From: Struthio camelus
Taxonomy: Eukaryota > Chordata > Aves > Struthioniformes > Struthionidae
Assembly: GCF_040807025.1 (NCBI RefSeq)
Contig: NC_090952.1
Coordinates: 3,302,001-3,366,000 of the forward strand
DNA length: 64,000 nt
Reading direction: 5' to 3'
Part shown: in pieces, positions 35,110 to 48,119 of the stretch
How positions within the stretch are numbered: the first letter of the stretch is position 1
Layout: the number at the start of each line of letters is the position of its first letter
Notes under the pieces: model-generated
Told to the model about the DNA's origin: nothing
Databases searched by the model: none
Seen by the model: the letters and a program-made list of their open reading frames with translations, nothing else
Translations under genes and position numbers: made by a program

Positions 35110-36889
35110 TGAAAAGTACTGTAAAATAGCCAGTAACCAGCTTTAGAACAGATCACAGCCTTTCCGCTTATTTGAAATGGTGACTCTGTACCAAATGAGA
35201 ACCAAAGCCTGCGCCCTCCCCTTCCCAAAGCCTGGGAAAGCCCCATTACCTGTTGAATGGACACAGCAGCCGAAAGGTGCTTTCTCAGAGGACACAGCAC
35301 CAGTCCTCTCCCACTGGAGTCAGTGGAAACTGCTGGTTCTGCTGTGCAAGCAGAGTTGCTTTTATGCACAAAGCACTCCATGAGGCATCCCTGGAGCGCA
35401 GACATCTCTGCTCTTGGAAAGGGAGAAGCTTTTGGCCAAGGTCTCCAGGAAATCCCTGATTAGGTGTGCACACAAAAAGTGCTCCCCTTTGTAGTTTTCC
35501 AAAGCAAAGGGTGGAAGTGGGTGCCCCTACCTCCGAAAGGTAGATGACCGAATAGCTTTTCATGACTGACAGAAGCTGGAATGTCACAAGCCTGCCTTGC
35601 AGACAACCATACCATGCTCTCCTACTGACTCAGACTCTACAGAGCAGAAGGCTTGTGGGCCAGAATAAGATATTGCATCCAGGAGAGGGCAGCAGAATAC
35701 TAACATGCTCAATGCATATTGCCACGGTAATTATTTATGTTTCCTCAGCGTAAACTCCTGACTCTTTCCTAGGCAGTAAACATGACCTTCTACTTCCCAT
35801 AACAATAATCTTCACCCAGAGACTCTGGCAAAGTCTGTGTGGTCACCATCTGTCAGTGAGTCTATAAAAGTATCTAATTAATATCCTAGGGCTGTTATTT
35901 TTGCACCCTTTTAAGCCGAGAAACTGTCTACACTCCCAAAACTAGATCTGGAGGAGGAAATTTTTGGGCCAAATTCAATGCTGCTGGGCCCTTGCAAACT
36001 CTTTTGGGAGCTGTATGGGATAAACGGGGCAGAATTCAGCCACTGAAGGGTCTTGTGAATTCTTTCCCCTCTTCTCTTCACTGCCAGACCTTTCCCCTCT
36101 CTCCTGTGGTTACAGATGCTGTTGCGCACAGGTAACATACGCAACAAGCAGCCATTGCCTCTATATAGAACATGGGAACAAGGTCCTGAACTCAGGCCCT
36201 GGCCTGTGAGTAGAGGAGGAAAGACTTTCTGTTGGAGTAAGAATTGCAATATGCTGAGGATACACCCCAGGATTCAGCACTTGGCTCCTTCACCCCATTT
36301 TAGTAACTTTTTCCCCAGGTATCTACCAAACACCCGCTCGGTATCCAGCAGATCTTAGCAGGGGCCAGACCGCTGGGTTTCTGCTTCCACATGCTGTCAT
36401 GCAGCAGATCAGAGTGGCAGCGCAAGCCAGCGCTTATTAAAGATTTAAAAGGCAAGCTGTCAGCAGTGCTGCTAAGAGATGGGCTTTTCCTGTTATAGCT
36501 CTGTCTCTTTCTAATACTAATAGGATTGGGAGGAGGCTGCAAAACAGAAGTGTGCTGACCAGCTAAGGGTGAGGGTTACTCCCTACAGAGGCTTTGCACA
36601 CCCGGGGGCCGCGGAGGGGGTGGGAAGGGTCTTTCTAGCAGTTTGCTCTTCTTTCACTGCCCTTCCTTGGTCTCTGAGATTTTGGGTCAGGCTCAGGAGG
36701 GTGTAGGGGGAGGGCAGCACAGCCTTAGAGCAGTGGCACAAAGGAGAAACTATTCCCTCGCGGCTGCCCCTCTGCCCCCTCTGCTAAGGGAAAGAGAAAA
36801 CGAAACATGATTGCTGTGTGCTGGCAGACAGATCTGAGCTCCGGTCTGTGTTCTCTGCTGGAAGAACTGCATTATTCTTCATTTTGTTG

Positions 36890-36958
36890 AAAATTGCAGC
36901 CGGGCATTGGCTGGAGTTTCCATTTTTGCAAGGATTTTTTTTTGAGATCTGAAGCCTG
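36890..36958 (+). repeat. Dispersed direct duplication, copy B
   Basis: AAAATTGCAGCCGGGCATTG, then GCTGGAGTTTCCATTTTTGC, an insertion of about ten T-rich bases, and GAGATCTGAAGCCTGG. Same orientation as copy A at 35050-35109. Both lie in one inferred intron. Confidence 0.8.
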
Positions 36959-38181
36959 GATTTGTATTAGGGTGGAGCGAACACAGAGAGTTTCAACCTT
37001 TTCTGTAAAGGAAGATGCTGAAATCAAAATTCGTACCAGGACCAGTTCTTGAGAGTTTCAACTTTTTTTTTTAATGCTGTGTCTTATCGAACAATAAAAA
37101 AAAGACATTTTGACATTATGTGAACTGCTCGTATGCGTGATTTCCTTCTAAATTTTAGCAAAACGAGATCAATTTCAGAATACATGTTTCAGTTAAGATG
37201 AAGCAATAAAAGCTTATTTCATCCCAGTTTTTCCTTCCGGTTCTACTTAATATTCCACTTCTCTTTTTCCTCTTTAGTTTAATTAATTAATTAAGTTTGC
37301 CAAGCACTCAGATCACTTGATGTTGAAGGACAGGGTATAAATAGTTTTGCTTAATTGCTTGGAGGGAAAGGTGAGGTAGCAAACTCTACGTCTTTTTCAC
37401 AAATAAGCTTTTATTTTTAGAAGCTACTTGCAAGAAGTTGGCACAGAGGATAACTGGTGAACCCTCTGCCCAGTGTACTGTAATCGGCCTCCTCGTCCTT
37501 CACGGTATTCCACTGTTCTCTGCACCTTTCTCCTGACTTGTAGGATGTCCCCCATTTCTATGGTACACTGCATTCACCTGGAACTGCTACAACCGCTTGT
37601 GCGAAGATGCACTCTTAACAAGAATGACCCAAGAGCACCCTTCATATCAGTTCATACCAGTTCCATTCCTCACTGCGTCGGACTGGATGAAGAGTTAGCA
37701 ATGAGAGAGCTGCTCAATTTGCAGCACCCAAGATTTCATCTAGTGGCCTGGGGGAAAGTCCTAGTAATATGCCAATGGTCACAGAGGGAGATGGAAGCAG
37801 GGTCAGTATTCAGCTCAGATCTCCTCATTCAAAAAACCCAACCTCATAATGACCTCATCCAATGCAATGTCCTGGGAGTTTCTGTGCTGCAGAGTGCTCT
37901 CTGCGTATGAGGGATATCATGTGTTAATAGCAATGATTTCATCACCATTAACTCAGCTTTCTCCTTAATCCATGCGATATGTGCAACATATAGGCAAGTT
38001 GTATATCACATCCAATGTATGGCTTGATTGGAAGTGATGGCCCCAAAACCATAAAATTCTAGTTAATGTCATTGTAATTCATATTCAGCCTTTTGCCTCC
38101 TACCCTTGGGACACTGCAAGTGGCTGGTGCTTTCGATGTAAGTTCTAGGTTAAAGCCTTCTTCAGTGATGGGTAGAGCAAG

Positions 38182-38218
38182 ACTGGAGAGGGGAGAGGAG
38201 AGGGGAGAGGGGAGGAAA
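38182..38218 (+). repeat. (GGAGA)n purine-rich repeat
   Basis: Imperfect GGAGAGG/GGGGAGA units over about 37 bases, all purine on the plus strand. Low-complexity DNA. Confidence 0.85.
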
Positions 38219-41160
38219 GTCAAGAAATGAACTCTCCCTTAGAGTCAGCCAGAACAGGGCTTAAGGAAATCCAGAGCCTGGCTTGTCCATCTGGCAGGAT
38301 CAAATCACGAGGGAAACAGTTGTTAAAGAAATACAGGTTTTTATTGGACCCCTGCCAATCTCCTTCCACCAGGAGGCAAAAGACACTAGCAAATAAAATA
38401 GAAGTCCCTCTATTTCCACTGACATTGTGTGAGGAATGAGGCCACCGGGGCAGGCCCAGCTGTGCCTGCTCTTGCCAAAAGCCTTAGGGCTGTCCATCCT
38501 GCAGTGCTTATCAATGAGAGGGTCAACACTTCCCCTCCCCACCTCACAAGCAGGGAAGCAGAGGTCGGGATGCACCAAGACTTGTCCAAGGCTGAGGGGG
38601 AACCTTTCCTCCTGAGCTAAAGCATTATGTCCTACCTTCCTGGGGTCACACAGGGCCCTTCTCTGAGCCAAATTTTCCCTCATCATGGTAGAGTCTCAGC
38701 AGCAAGACCTGAAAAGTCTGTTGCAGCAGCGAGGAGAAGGCATAAATGACAACATTGTCTTGGCTCAGCATTTCCAGCCATCTAGGGATCTTGCTTTCTC
38801 AGGGGAAAGTTGCTCTGCTTCTTTGGCCTTGTTACTTATTGTCTTCTGCCAACACTTGGCCATTCTTTGTGCTTTAGTATGAAAGAGGTTTCCCCACCGT
38901 AGCGCTTCTTGTTCTTTGGGCTACTTTTCACTAATTTATGGATTCCCATCTCATTCCTAGCAACAACCCCAGTGTGCACAGTGGAAGGTTCCTTCAAGAG
39001 CATCAAGACAACACTCAGATGGGAGTCAATGAAGAAAGGTTGGGAAGATGTTCCCCATGCCATAATTTCCAGGAGGACTGGGAACATGCTGTTCCCAGTG
39101 ATCATTCCTTGGCAGTGTCTGCTGCACAAAAATGGCTCCAGCTGTCTTTCTTGACATGCAAATCTACTTTTCTCTATATTTTCCAGGAATCACCTTTCAG
39201 AAAGCAGGCTGCCTGACAGTTTCCACGCAGATGTAACTGTGCTCACTTCCTATCTATATATTTTTGCCAAGCAGAAATTCCACAATCTAAAGGCCTCACA
39301 GGGGAGATTCCAGCCAGGGTTAGGAAACTGCTCAGTTTGCTGGCCAAACTGGGGGTGTTAGTGGCAGGAAGGGAAAAGGGAAAGGTGAGAATCATTGCAG
39401 CTGTTAATATTTTGGGGGGAAATGGCAAACTGGAAGTATTTCTTCATGCCAAACCAAATGTTTTGCTCCCCTGGAAGGGTACTGCCTATCTGTACAGAGC
39501 GGGGGATGTGGGTTTGGGTCTTCCACTCTGACAGAGTGCCCTGACCATGCAGCATGGACTGGCACCCAATTTTCTGCCATCCAGGCAGTGCCTCAACTTC
39601 TGGCCTAGAAGAAAGGGGGAAATGCCCTCTCCTCTCTCTCCTCCTTCCAGAAATTCTTTTCGTATTTTGCAAAAACTCTGTGTCCATCTTGACCCAGATC
39701 TGCAAGTACTTGGGGTCAGGCAACATAACAATGTGCCCTCACGTACTCTGTGGGTTGTCGGTCCTAGTGAGCCTCTTCCTCTTTAAGGTTTACAGTAGAG
39801 TTTCTGGTTTTCCCTTTTTGTGTCGATTTGGGGAGCTGAGGTCTGCAAAAGTCACTGTAGTTACACTGACATTTGCCCCCTTCCATTTCCATTTTGGAAC
39901 TTCAGTTCACTGGCAAATGGTTGTTTATATCTCTGGATCATAGCCTTTGCCAAAGTGCTGAGAAATGTGCAGAAGAAAAGCTCACTGTATAGTCATGGTA
40001 GCCAAGCATAAGTTGAGCAACGCAAGAGGGAGACCATGCTTCCAAGTGAGAGACAAAGCTGCTCAGATCACCCTCTTGGCCAGCATTTCCAGGCATGCAG
40101 ATACTCACTGGAACGTCTTATTAAACGTCCCTCCTCATTTGTTAATTTGTTAAAAGCCTTGTATGAGAGACATGTCTCTCATGCTTCTTCTCTAGCTAAC
40201 CTAGCCAGTGACCAGCAACCCTGCCTCCTCATTGACCTTGAAGAAGTTAGAGTCTGATAAGCACAGGCCCAGCAGCAAACTCAGTCTCCTCATCCCCTCA
40301 ACCCCCGCAGAGAGGCTCCCCAGATGATAATCTCCCACAAATCCTAGACCCAGAAGACCCAGATCTGCTCACTGCATTCAAAACACTTTGGGTTTGTCCC
40401 ATGCATCTGGCAGTTTGAAATGATGCAGTCTGAAGCCCCAGACCTGGTTCTTGTGGCCAGTGAGGTTTGAGGAGAAGATTTCTAAGACCAAGTGCTGTCA
40501 CATGCGAGGTCTGGCCTTTCTGGCATCAATAGCAAAGCCTTCTCTCATTCTTTCCTGTAGATACATAAATAAAAAGGACCTCTGGTTGCACCAGATGGCT
40601 CTTATGTTAATGGTTTAATCCATTCATTAATCCTCAAATGAATAGGTCTGGATCAGCAGCACTGAACAGCCTCTGTGTTGGTAGGAGGTCTTGCTCAGAA
40701 CAGTTCATAGGGATTTTTTTTTTCCTATCAATAGGAGATGTGGAATGAAGGTAGCGCTGCAGGAAGGAAACTTTCAGTCTGCAGAGGGGCCAGGCTTACT
40801 TGCTAAAGGGCATCCTTTTATCCAGTAGCAGCTAGGCCACTGCAGCAGCTAGGTCTCGGACCTCTGCAGACCTTGAGAGGTCTCTCCTGAAATGGGTCTT
40901 CTTGCCCGTGTCCCTCCCTGACTGCAGACTAGAGAAAAACCAGCAGAGATGTCTGTACTGAGACTCACGGGGCTGTACCTGCTCTGGAGAAATGCCTGCA
41001 AGTTTTGCCACTTGAACCACAAAAAAATGCATGACTGAAACTCAAGTCCTTGAGCCCCTCTAGACACCCCCTTGCACAGTCAAATCACGAACCCACAGCT
41101 ACACCTGCACCCTCACCCACCTCGAGGCTTTCTCTAGAAATCCTTTACGGCAGTCTTTAC

Positions 41161-41217
41161 CTGGAAGGCTGAAGTGTCTGGATATCTGTCTGGAGATTTG
41201 GCCTTGCACAATAGGAC
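41161..41217 (-). CDS. Internal coding exon (57 bp) of the unrecognised minus-strand gene
   Basis: The acceptor on the minus strand is CCACACCTTTTCCTTTGTTT followed by CTAG, and the donor is CCTTCCAG, then GTAAAGAC. Entry and exit are both phase 1, giving 18 full codons: PIVQGQISRQISRHFSLP. It joins the 34308-34430 exon through a GGT glycine codon. The basic, Ser-rich stretch with a doubled ISR motif (ISRQISRHFS) resembles a kinase-substrate type linker, but that is inference only. Because it is a multiple of three in phase 1/1 it could be a cassette exon. Exon status is inferred from splice signals and phase agreement. Confidence 0.55.
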
Positions 41218-41876
41218 CTAGAAACAAAGGAAAAGGTGTGGGTCTGGCTCTCTGTTCCATGGTGACAGCTTTCTGGTGACCTCTCCTTACACAAACACAC
41301 TAGTCTGGGAAGGGATACAAAGAAAGCAAAGATCACAGTGATCCCATACTGTGACAAATTATTTCCATGGAATTGCCCTTAGATATGCAGTGCAAACCCA
41401 GCCAGGTTTTACATTGGACATTTGTATTGAATTGTGTCTGATAGGCTCTCTGCTGCACTCCTCCAGAGCATTTTGTGCCATTTTGAAATGAAGAATAAAA
41501 CGACACCCTTCTTAATCCAGGAACAAGTTCAGCAGCTCATGCCCATTTTACTATTTCTGTAAAAGAGATGTCCTTGCACTAGTGGAAACTGGCAATTTTC
41601 TGAAGGGAAGATTTTTCTTAAAGATGCCTATTTGTTGAAAAACAAAATTGTTCAGGAAAAAGACTGATTTTTCCTTATCTCCGTTGTTGAAACATTGTTT
41701 GAAAAGTGTTTGGAAACTATGAAAGTGAGCTTGTCCAATATTTCCCAAAACAGAAAAGCAGGGCTTTGTGTGGGAAGAGCTCTTTGTTCTGCAGACCTCT
41801 TTCCTGTAAACTGAAAAAGGTTGAGGAAGATGGGACCGGGCTTTACAGTTGAAATCACAAAGAAATATTTGAGACT

Positions 41877-41890
41877 CCCCCCCCCCCCCC
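41877..41890 (+). repeat. Poly(C) homopolymer, 14 bases
   Basis: Fourteen consecutive C following GAGACT. A length-variable mononucleotide tract. Confidence 0.97.
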
Positions 41891-42181
41891 TTTGTTGTAT
41901 CACTCCTTCATTTCATTTTAGGACAGGAAAAATATGTGAAATTGCTACTTCTCTGTTAAGTGGAGAAATCTACTCCTCATCCATCTTTCAGCCTTTCTGA
42001 ACCATGATCTCCAAGGCTTTCTGCCTCTGGGGGCTTTTGCCCCAACACGAGGCACCTTGTGCTATTTGCTAAAGTATACCAGCTGGCCGTCAGATATCGG
42101 TCTGGGAGGGCACAGCTCTCTTACAGGTCCTGTGGCATATCTATCAGCCGCTGTGTGCAACTGTTAAGTTCCTTGTGCTGC

Positions 42182-42267
42182 ATTTATATACATATACATG
42201 GTATACATTATAGATATACATACATGCACACATATATATGCATGCATATATATATACACACATCTAT

Positions 42268-42310
<43 letters not shown>
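42182..42310 (+). repeat. Compound TA/TACA/(CA)16 microsatellite
   Basis: About 90 bases of ATAC/ATGCAT/TATATA alternation followed by about sixteen CA units at 42272-42304 and ending in TAGATAGG. Short open frames across it (for example His-Thr runs) are repeat artefacts. Confidence 0.95.
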
Positions 42311-42311
<1 letters not shown>

Positions 42312-43999
42312 GAGTTGCACTCTTGTTCCTTTCGTGAGGTTGTGGAGTGGTTTGGGGTCTTGAGAGTAGGGGAAGACGCGAAATAAGCTCTAAAACAGGT
42401 GGAAACCGCACTGACTGCTGGTCACTGCCACCAGGGCTGTGTGGCCAGGGAGCAGTGTGGACCCTGGGTACTTAAGCAATGCAAGTCATAGGGGAGCTAC
42501 TCAGAAATGCAGAGGTGTTGTCCAAAGATGTTACCCGCTGCCTCCAGCAAGGAGGGATGTGGGGCTCTGAAGGAAGTGGAGAAGTCCGTTCACCTGCCTG
42601 AGCATCAGCAAAAAGGGAAGCAATGAAAGAGAATAAGGAAATTGTAGGGAAACAAGATCACTTTGTATCCCCTGCCAAAGAAAAGGGTAAGGGTGATACT
42701 TGAGGCAACTTGACAGGGTAATAAAATGGGACCCTGCCAAAAAAACTTTCTCTTTCATGGAGAAAGAGAAAGTGCTGTAACAATTGAATTGACTGTCTAA
42801 CCCCGTGCTGCCCACATTTTCCCCGGAGAGTCGAGGACAAGTGGGCAGGAAATGACAGAGCTCTTCTTACAAATAAACACTTCCTCAACAAAATCAGCTG
42901 CTAGAACGGGGGCCTGGAGGCCAGCAACCGCTTTTCAGCTCTGAAAAGTTGCTAAGGCTGAACTTTAGAAAGATATAAACAACTGATTTCCTGCTGGCTG
43001 GGGAGGAGGGAAATGTTTTTGAGAGCGCCCCAAATGGCTGATTAATTCCTTTGGTTTCCTTATGGAAGACTGTTGAGGTGAAGCAAAACATCTCCCTCTG
43101 TCTGGTCCTAGCTGGTCGTGTTGGAAAGAAATTTTACCTAGAAACACATCAATGCAATGTGCAGGGGGAGGTTAATATTAAACTTAATTTTGAAATATTG
43201 TTTCAAAAGGAGAAATGGAAGTATTTCATTTAGAAACTGTAGAAGGAAACACATCTGTTTTTCCACACACCAGAAAGAGGTTTGTCGGCACTGTTCTCTG
43301 TGTTTTGTCATGATTTTGCAACTGGTCTTAATTAACCCCAAACCTGCATTTTTCACCAGATAAATGGTTCACCTGAGCATGTTTGCTATGATTCATTTAG
43401 GAACTGTAACTGCTTCGGTACATAGCAAATGAATTGAAATAATAATTAAAAACAGTATTAAAAACTGCCTGCATATTCCTAATGCACAGGGAAAAAAATT
43501 TCATCTTATGTTAAGTCAACAAAGTAGTGGATAATGGAGAACAGTTAATACATTTTCCTGAGTGCTTTTTGATAAAGGCCATCAAAGAGGCTTTTAAGGA
43601 AACTCAATAGCCAAAGGGGAATTGTCTAAGTTCCACAGTGTATTAAAAGCTTATTAAGGCAGAGAAGAGAAGAAATGGAATCAAGAGTTCATTTTCATCA
43701 TATAAATAATATAATAATAACACATCCCTGAGAGTCCATCTTAAGATTAAAGTCTTTTTTTAAAGGGGAAAGGGTGAATAGTCAAGCGGAAAAAGTTTGC
43801 AGAGAATAGAAAATAATATCAGGGGTTTGAGTCTAGGAAAGCTGCAGGGGGTATCTGAGAGACCTGACAAAGGTAAGCTATTGAAGAGCCTGCCAGCAGG
43901 TTGAATGAAATGCTGGGCAATGAAAAACGATGCACATTAGAAGGCATCACCTGAACTCCTCTTACACCTTGGTGCGTTTTAATTAGCCATAGCCACTAA

Positions 44000-44045
44000 G
44001 GAGGGGGAAAAAAGGAAAAAGAAAAAAAGAAAAAAGAGAAGAAGA
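44000..44045 (+). repeat. A/G-rich low-complexity tract
   Basis: GGGGG followed by repeated A5-A7 runs separated by G, all purine on the plus strand. A simple repeat. Confidence 0.85.
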
Positions 44046-44119
44046 TCCTGGCATAGTTATGAGCAGATCAAGAAATGCTTGCTCGGCCCTCACCTGTGGC
44101 CTGAAACACAACACTGACG

Positions 44120-44620
44120 GTAGACTGCATTGGGCAGGGGAATAAGAAACAGTACAGAAAATATAAAAATACACTAGGAAACATAGTACGGCTCTAAGTT
44201 CAGTGCTCACCATTTCACCTCAAGAGAGACAGAGCAGAATTAGAATCTGCCCAAAGCAGCTCAGCAAAATTATGAAAGGCATGAAGAGGTTTCAGAATGA
44301 AACGGGAAAGGTCAGAAGAGTCAAGTTTAAAGCAGAAAGAAATAAGAAAAAAACCTGGCAGGGGCATTATCGTAAATATAAAAACACATGGTACAGGGAA
44401 GACGATTCATGATCATCTATCTACTCATCTTCTTTTGGTTCAGCAGGAAAGGGCCATGCAGTAAATGGAAAGACTCTGTATTTGAGAACAGCAGACGACT
44501 TCCAGGCTCTGTGCATTTGTGGAACTCACTGCTACAGGGTGTTGAGCACGGAATCCGGCTAGGCTGAGGCATTGGTATGGATATCCTTTTACTGGGAAAA
44601 ATAATTATTGGGGGTAAATG
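44120..44620 (+). mobile_element. Highly decayed CR1/L3-type LINE 3' region
   Basis: Landmarks in the right order for the distal ORF2 of an ancient CR1/L3-type element: GCTCACCATTTCACCTCAAG (normally 'tggtc..cctcatctcaa'), AAAATTATGAAAGGCATGAA followed by GAGGTTTCAGAATGAAACGG (the '..aaaatg atcaaaggtatggaac..' block), and much later TGTGGAACTCACTGCTACAG with GGTGTTGAG (the 'gtggaactcc ttgccagaggatgttg' block). About 500 bases, many indels, no frame. Assigned from pattern memory, so subfamily and ends are uncertain. Confidence 0.6.
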
Positions 44621-47600
44621 ACCTCCATGGAACCATGCCAGTTTACATCAGCTCATGATGGTGCCCTACTTGTAAAATCAGTTTAGATGAGATCGAACAA
44701 GATAAGAGACAGAAACCATGATGCTATAGGGTAAGGTTACCAGCTAACTCACCAGCTAAGGTTAAGAAGAAATTAACCCAGAGCAGGGCTAAGGCAAAAC
44801 AGAAGGGGTCTCTTTCTCAAAGTGGTTTCTTTCACCTGAAAAGTCTCTACCAGGCACTATCAAAGACAGAATATAGGGCTGGACATAGAGTTTGCTTTTT
44901 CCTGTCTGATAAATCCTATGCTTCTGATCTTCTTTTCTAATGTAATTGTTTGAGGTTTTTAGCCTGCACATGTATCATTTCAGGATGGGCCAGGGCACTT
45001 AATCCCCATTTGCTTATTCATTACTGGAAAGCTTTTCAGTTTATCTTTAACATCATTCAGATCTAATTTGATTACAGGATTTGTTTAGTGGTGAGTTCAT
45101 ACTCTGAGAAAGAAGCATTAATTAGATCACGGTTGTGCAGCCGGGAGGGACAGAAAGAGCCATTTGGAGAAGAGAAAGGGCACATGACGCGCAGAAAGGC
45201 CACGCACAAGTCGTCATTTCCAGGTCCACTCACATCAGCATGTTTTACCTGACGCAGATTTACGATCCCCCCAGGAGCTGGTGGGCCTGAACAATTCCCC
45301 ACCCTGCAGACAAACACATGTGCCAGGCTGATGCAGAGGCTGAGGGAGATGTTCCAGCTGCTCCAACTGCTCCAGCAGTTTGTATGCTGGGGCAGCAAAG
45401 CCCCTCCTGTAGGTAGGAAGCTCTGAGCGACTGCAGTGTGCAGCTGGACCACACAGAAAAGTTATCTGTGGCTATGGATGCTGCAGTGCTCAAGTGATAC
45501 AGGTAAAAAGATGATTACTAGGGCTTGCATGTGAGCAGTGGGGTGAGCCTGGGGCCAAATATGCTGTCAACAGTAGAGCCGGCACAGAGACACAGGCAGG
45601 CTCTTGATAAGCCTCTTCCAGGGCTTGGACGGCTCCTGGTGAAAGAGCAGGAAACTGCATTAAGACAACATCTGGTGCACAGGGCTCCAGGGTAGTGGAG
45701 AGGGATTGGCAGGCCTGGCATTAATTCGGAGGGCTACACCCATCACCGACCAAAAGGATCCTGCTTTCCCTTGCTTAGCGGGGAGGCTCTGGCTGGGCAA
45801 CCGGAGGCCTAATGGGCAGTGTTCCCCCAAACAAACATCCTCAGGCATTAGAGATACTGAACTTGAACTGCCACGTCCTTACTCCTCTTTAATTTTAGTG
45901 GTAGGATAACTGTGCATGTTGAGTACCCAGGGCCAACCTCTCCTGTCTGCCTGCCATTGGAGGCTCACTTGCTGCAACATGTTATTAGCAAGAGCAGGGT
46001 CAAGGCCAGGATGTTTTTTCCCCATTGTTTGTGGAAGAATTAATCAGAAAATTGCAGTCCACCAGGCTTTAGGGTTGGAGCTAAATCCCTTTAAATCGGT
46101 GTCACCAAGCTCCCAGCTACTGATTATTTAAATAATGGCTTGGCTTGTTTTTATTGTATTTTATTCCAGGCTCAGGGGAAGTGGGGGGAGGAGGGAGGAG
46201 GAAAGCCACAGGATTTTGTTTCAGTTTAGATGTAAAATGATGTAAATCATAAAACACAGCTTTGCTGGATTGTACCTCCGTGCCAGCTACACAGGTGGAT
46301 CACAGAGGAGGCAGAAGAGTTGATACCCCTCGCCTTGCATGCAATGAGAAAGCCAGCTTGGGAAACACGCCTGGGAGGTGACCAGAAGGCCAAGAGGGCA
46401 GGTGACCAAGAGGAAAGAGAAGGGAGGAAGGCAGGCCTGTCACACCTCTCTCTTCCCTGGGTTAAAATTCAGATCAAGGCTGATTTCAGTCTTGTCCCAG
46501 GCATGTTATGCCTGATGAAGCTGCTGGAGGTCAGGTCCTGCAGCTCGTAACCCTGACTGACAGCTCACATCCCAGGAAACTTCTTCAGGCTCTAGAATTG
46601 CTTTGTGTTTCTTACTCCATTCCAAAATTATCCCAGACCCAGGTTGGAACAGCTTAAATTAGGGTTACTCTCATGGACCTGTGCTATAGCTGGATTTCTT
46701 AGGTTGTCAGGGCCATGTTCTAGACCACAGGACGAAAAGATACTGTTGACCGCAGTAGTGGAAAGAAGGGAAACAGGCCCTCAGAGGTCTGTTTTTGGCA
46801 GGATCCATAGCTTCTCCCTGTAGCTGTTGGTGGGACCCATAGCTTCTCTGCAGAAAACAAGATCTAAGCAGAGAAAACTAATGGTGTAATGTTGTGAAGC
46901 CATGAATGACAGAGCGCCTGGATCAGAACTGGGACTTGTCCTTCACTGCTCTTTCAAACTGCATCCCATGTGCAGGAAAGGCTTTTCATGCCTAATGGCT
47001 GGATTGTGGCGCATTCACAGAAGACACTGGGCAAATTCTATGACATGCAGTTCAGCAATCATGGACCAGGCTACGGGTGTCAAGGGCTTGAAAGCCAGGA
47101 CAATCTGGGGCTCTTCGAAGGCAGAGCTCATGAGGAGGGGCAGTCACACAACCTACTGCCAGCAGTACACCTAAGTCACATAAGGAAGTTCACAGATAGG
47201 CACTAAGAGCCTCATTTGGGTGCTTTGAATTGCCTGCTAGAGTCTTCTGCCATCGATCCATTACATGGGCAAGGTGTTTAAATTTAGATGTGGTACATAT
47301 CCTGCACCACTAACTAGCTCACTTCCTGCAGGCAGCCAAAAGAGATGTCAGATCAGATAGGTTTGCGGGTGGAGGTGCGGGCTGGTGAGAAGACCTGTCC
47401 TAGGCAGCAGCGGCACAGGGGTGTGCAGGTGCAGGTGCTCATTGGCAGAGCAGAGGAAAGGAAAGGAATGTAAAACATTGAGATCAGAGATAAGGCTGAG
47501 ACGGAAACAACAGAGCAGCATTCTATCCGCAGTCATGTTCACAGAGCTCTAAAACGGTCTAACCTAGCAAGGCGGCAGATGCAGGAAAAGAAACAGTTTC

Positions 47601-48119
47601 ACACGTGGGTTCCACTGCTGGGTCTTGTGAAAAAATACTTACATTTAAACTGATGAGCCTATTGCTTCGTCTCTGTCAGGACTTATGTGTGGGACGACAT
47701 TTATCAAGGCTATGGTTGGATGCAATGGCATCCCATGTTAAAATATTAGGGATGCTTCCTCTGCCTTAGGACAGTAAAGATAAGGAGGTCTGGCCCCTAT
47801 TTTTATAGTCAATATTTTCAGGGGCCTGTCTGGGGAACGGAAGCTGATGGATGTATTCATCTTCCTTATCTTGGATCATAGGCTTTGTAGGGATCCTAGG
47901 GCATCATCTCTGATGCATATTTGTCCAACCTTAAATCTTCCAGGGAAGGAGACACCAGTGCTGCCCCAGAGGCCAGCATCACTAATGTTGCACACCACTA
48001 CTGCAGCTGATAGAAAGCTTTCAGTAATATCCAACCTAGACCTTCTATATAATGAAGTAAGCTTTTCTCTTCCTGTTCTTTCCCCCATGGTATCAGGCTA
48101 CAATTGATTACTGTCCTTT

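Larger units (their letters stand above)
34431..41160 (-). other. Inferred intron
   Basis: This lies between the 57-bp and 123-bp exons. It contains the ~60-bp duplication pair at 35050/36890, a (GGAGA)n run at 38182-38218, TTAATTAATTAA-type AT sequence at 37281-37295 and weak MIR-like stretches near 37765-37830 and 38545-38620. Nothing else was recognised. Confidence 0.45.

Noticed and set aside
35247..35345. Minus-strand open segment with donor CAACAG/GTAATG
   Set aside because: It would exit in phase 0, which breaks the frame into the 34308-34430 exon, and its acceptor tract is poor.
42059..42411. Open frames with His-Thr and Cys-Val repeats
   Set aside because: Translation of the CA/TA microsatellite, not a protein.
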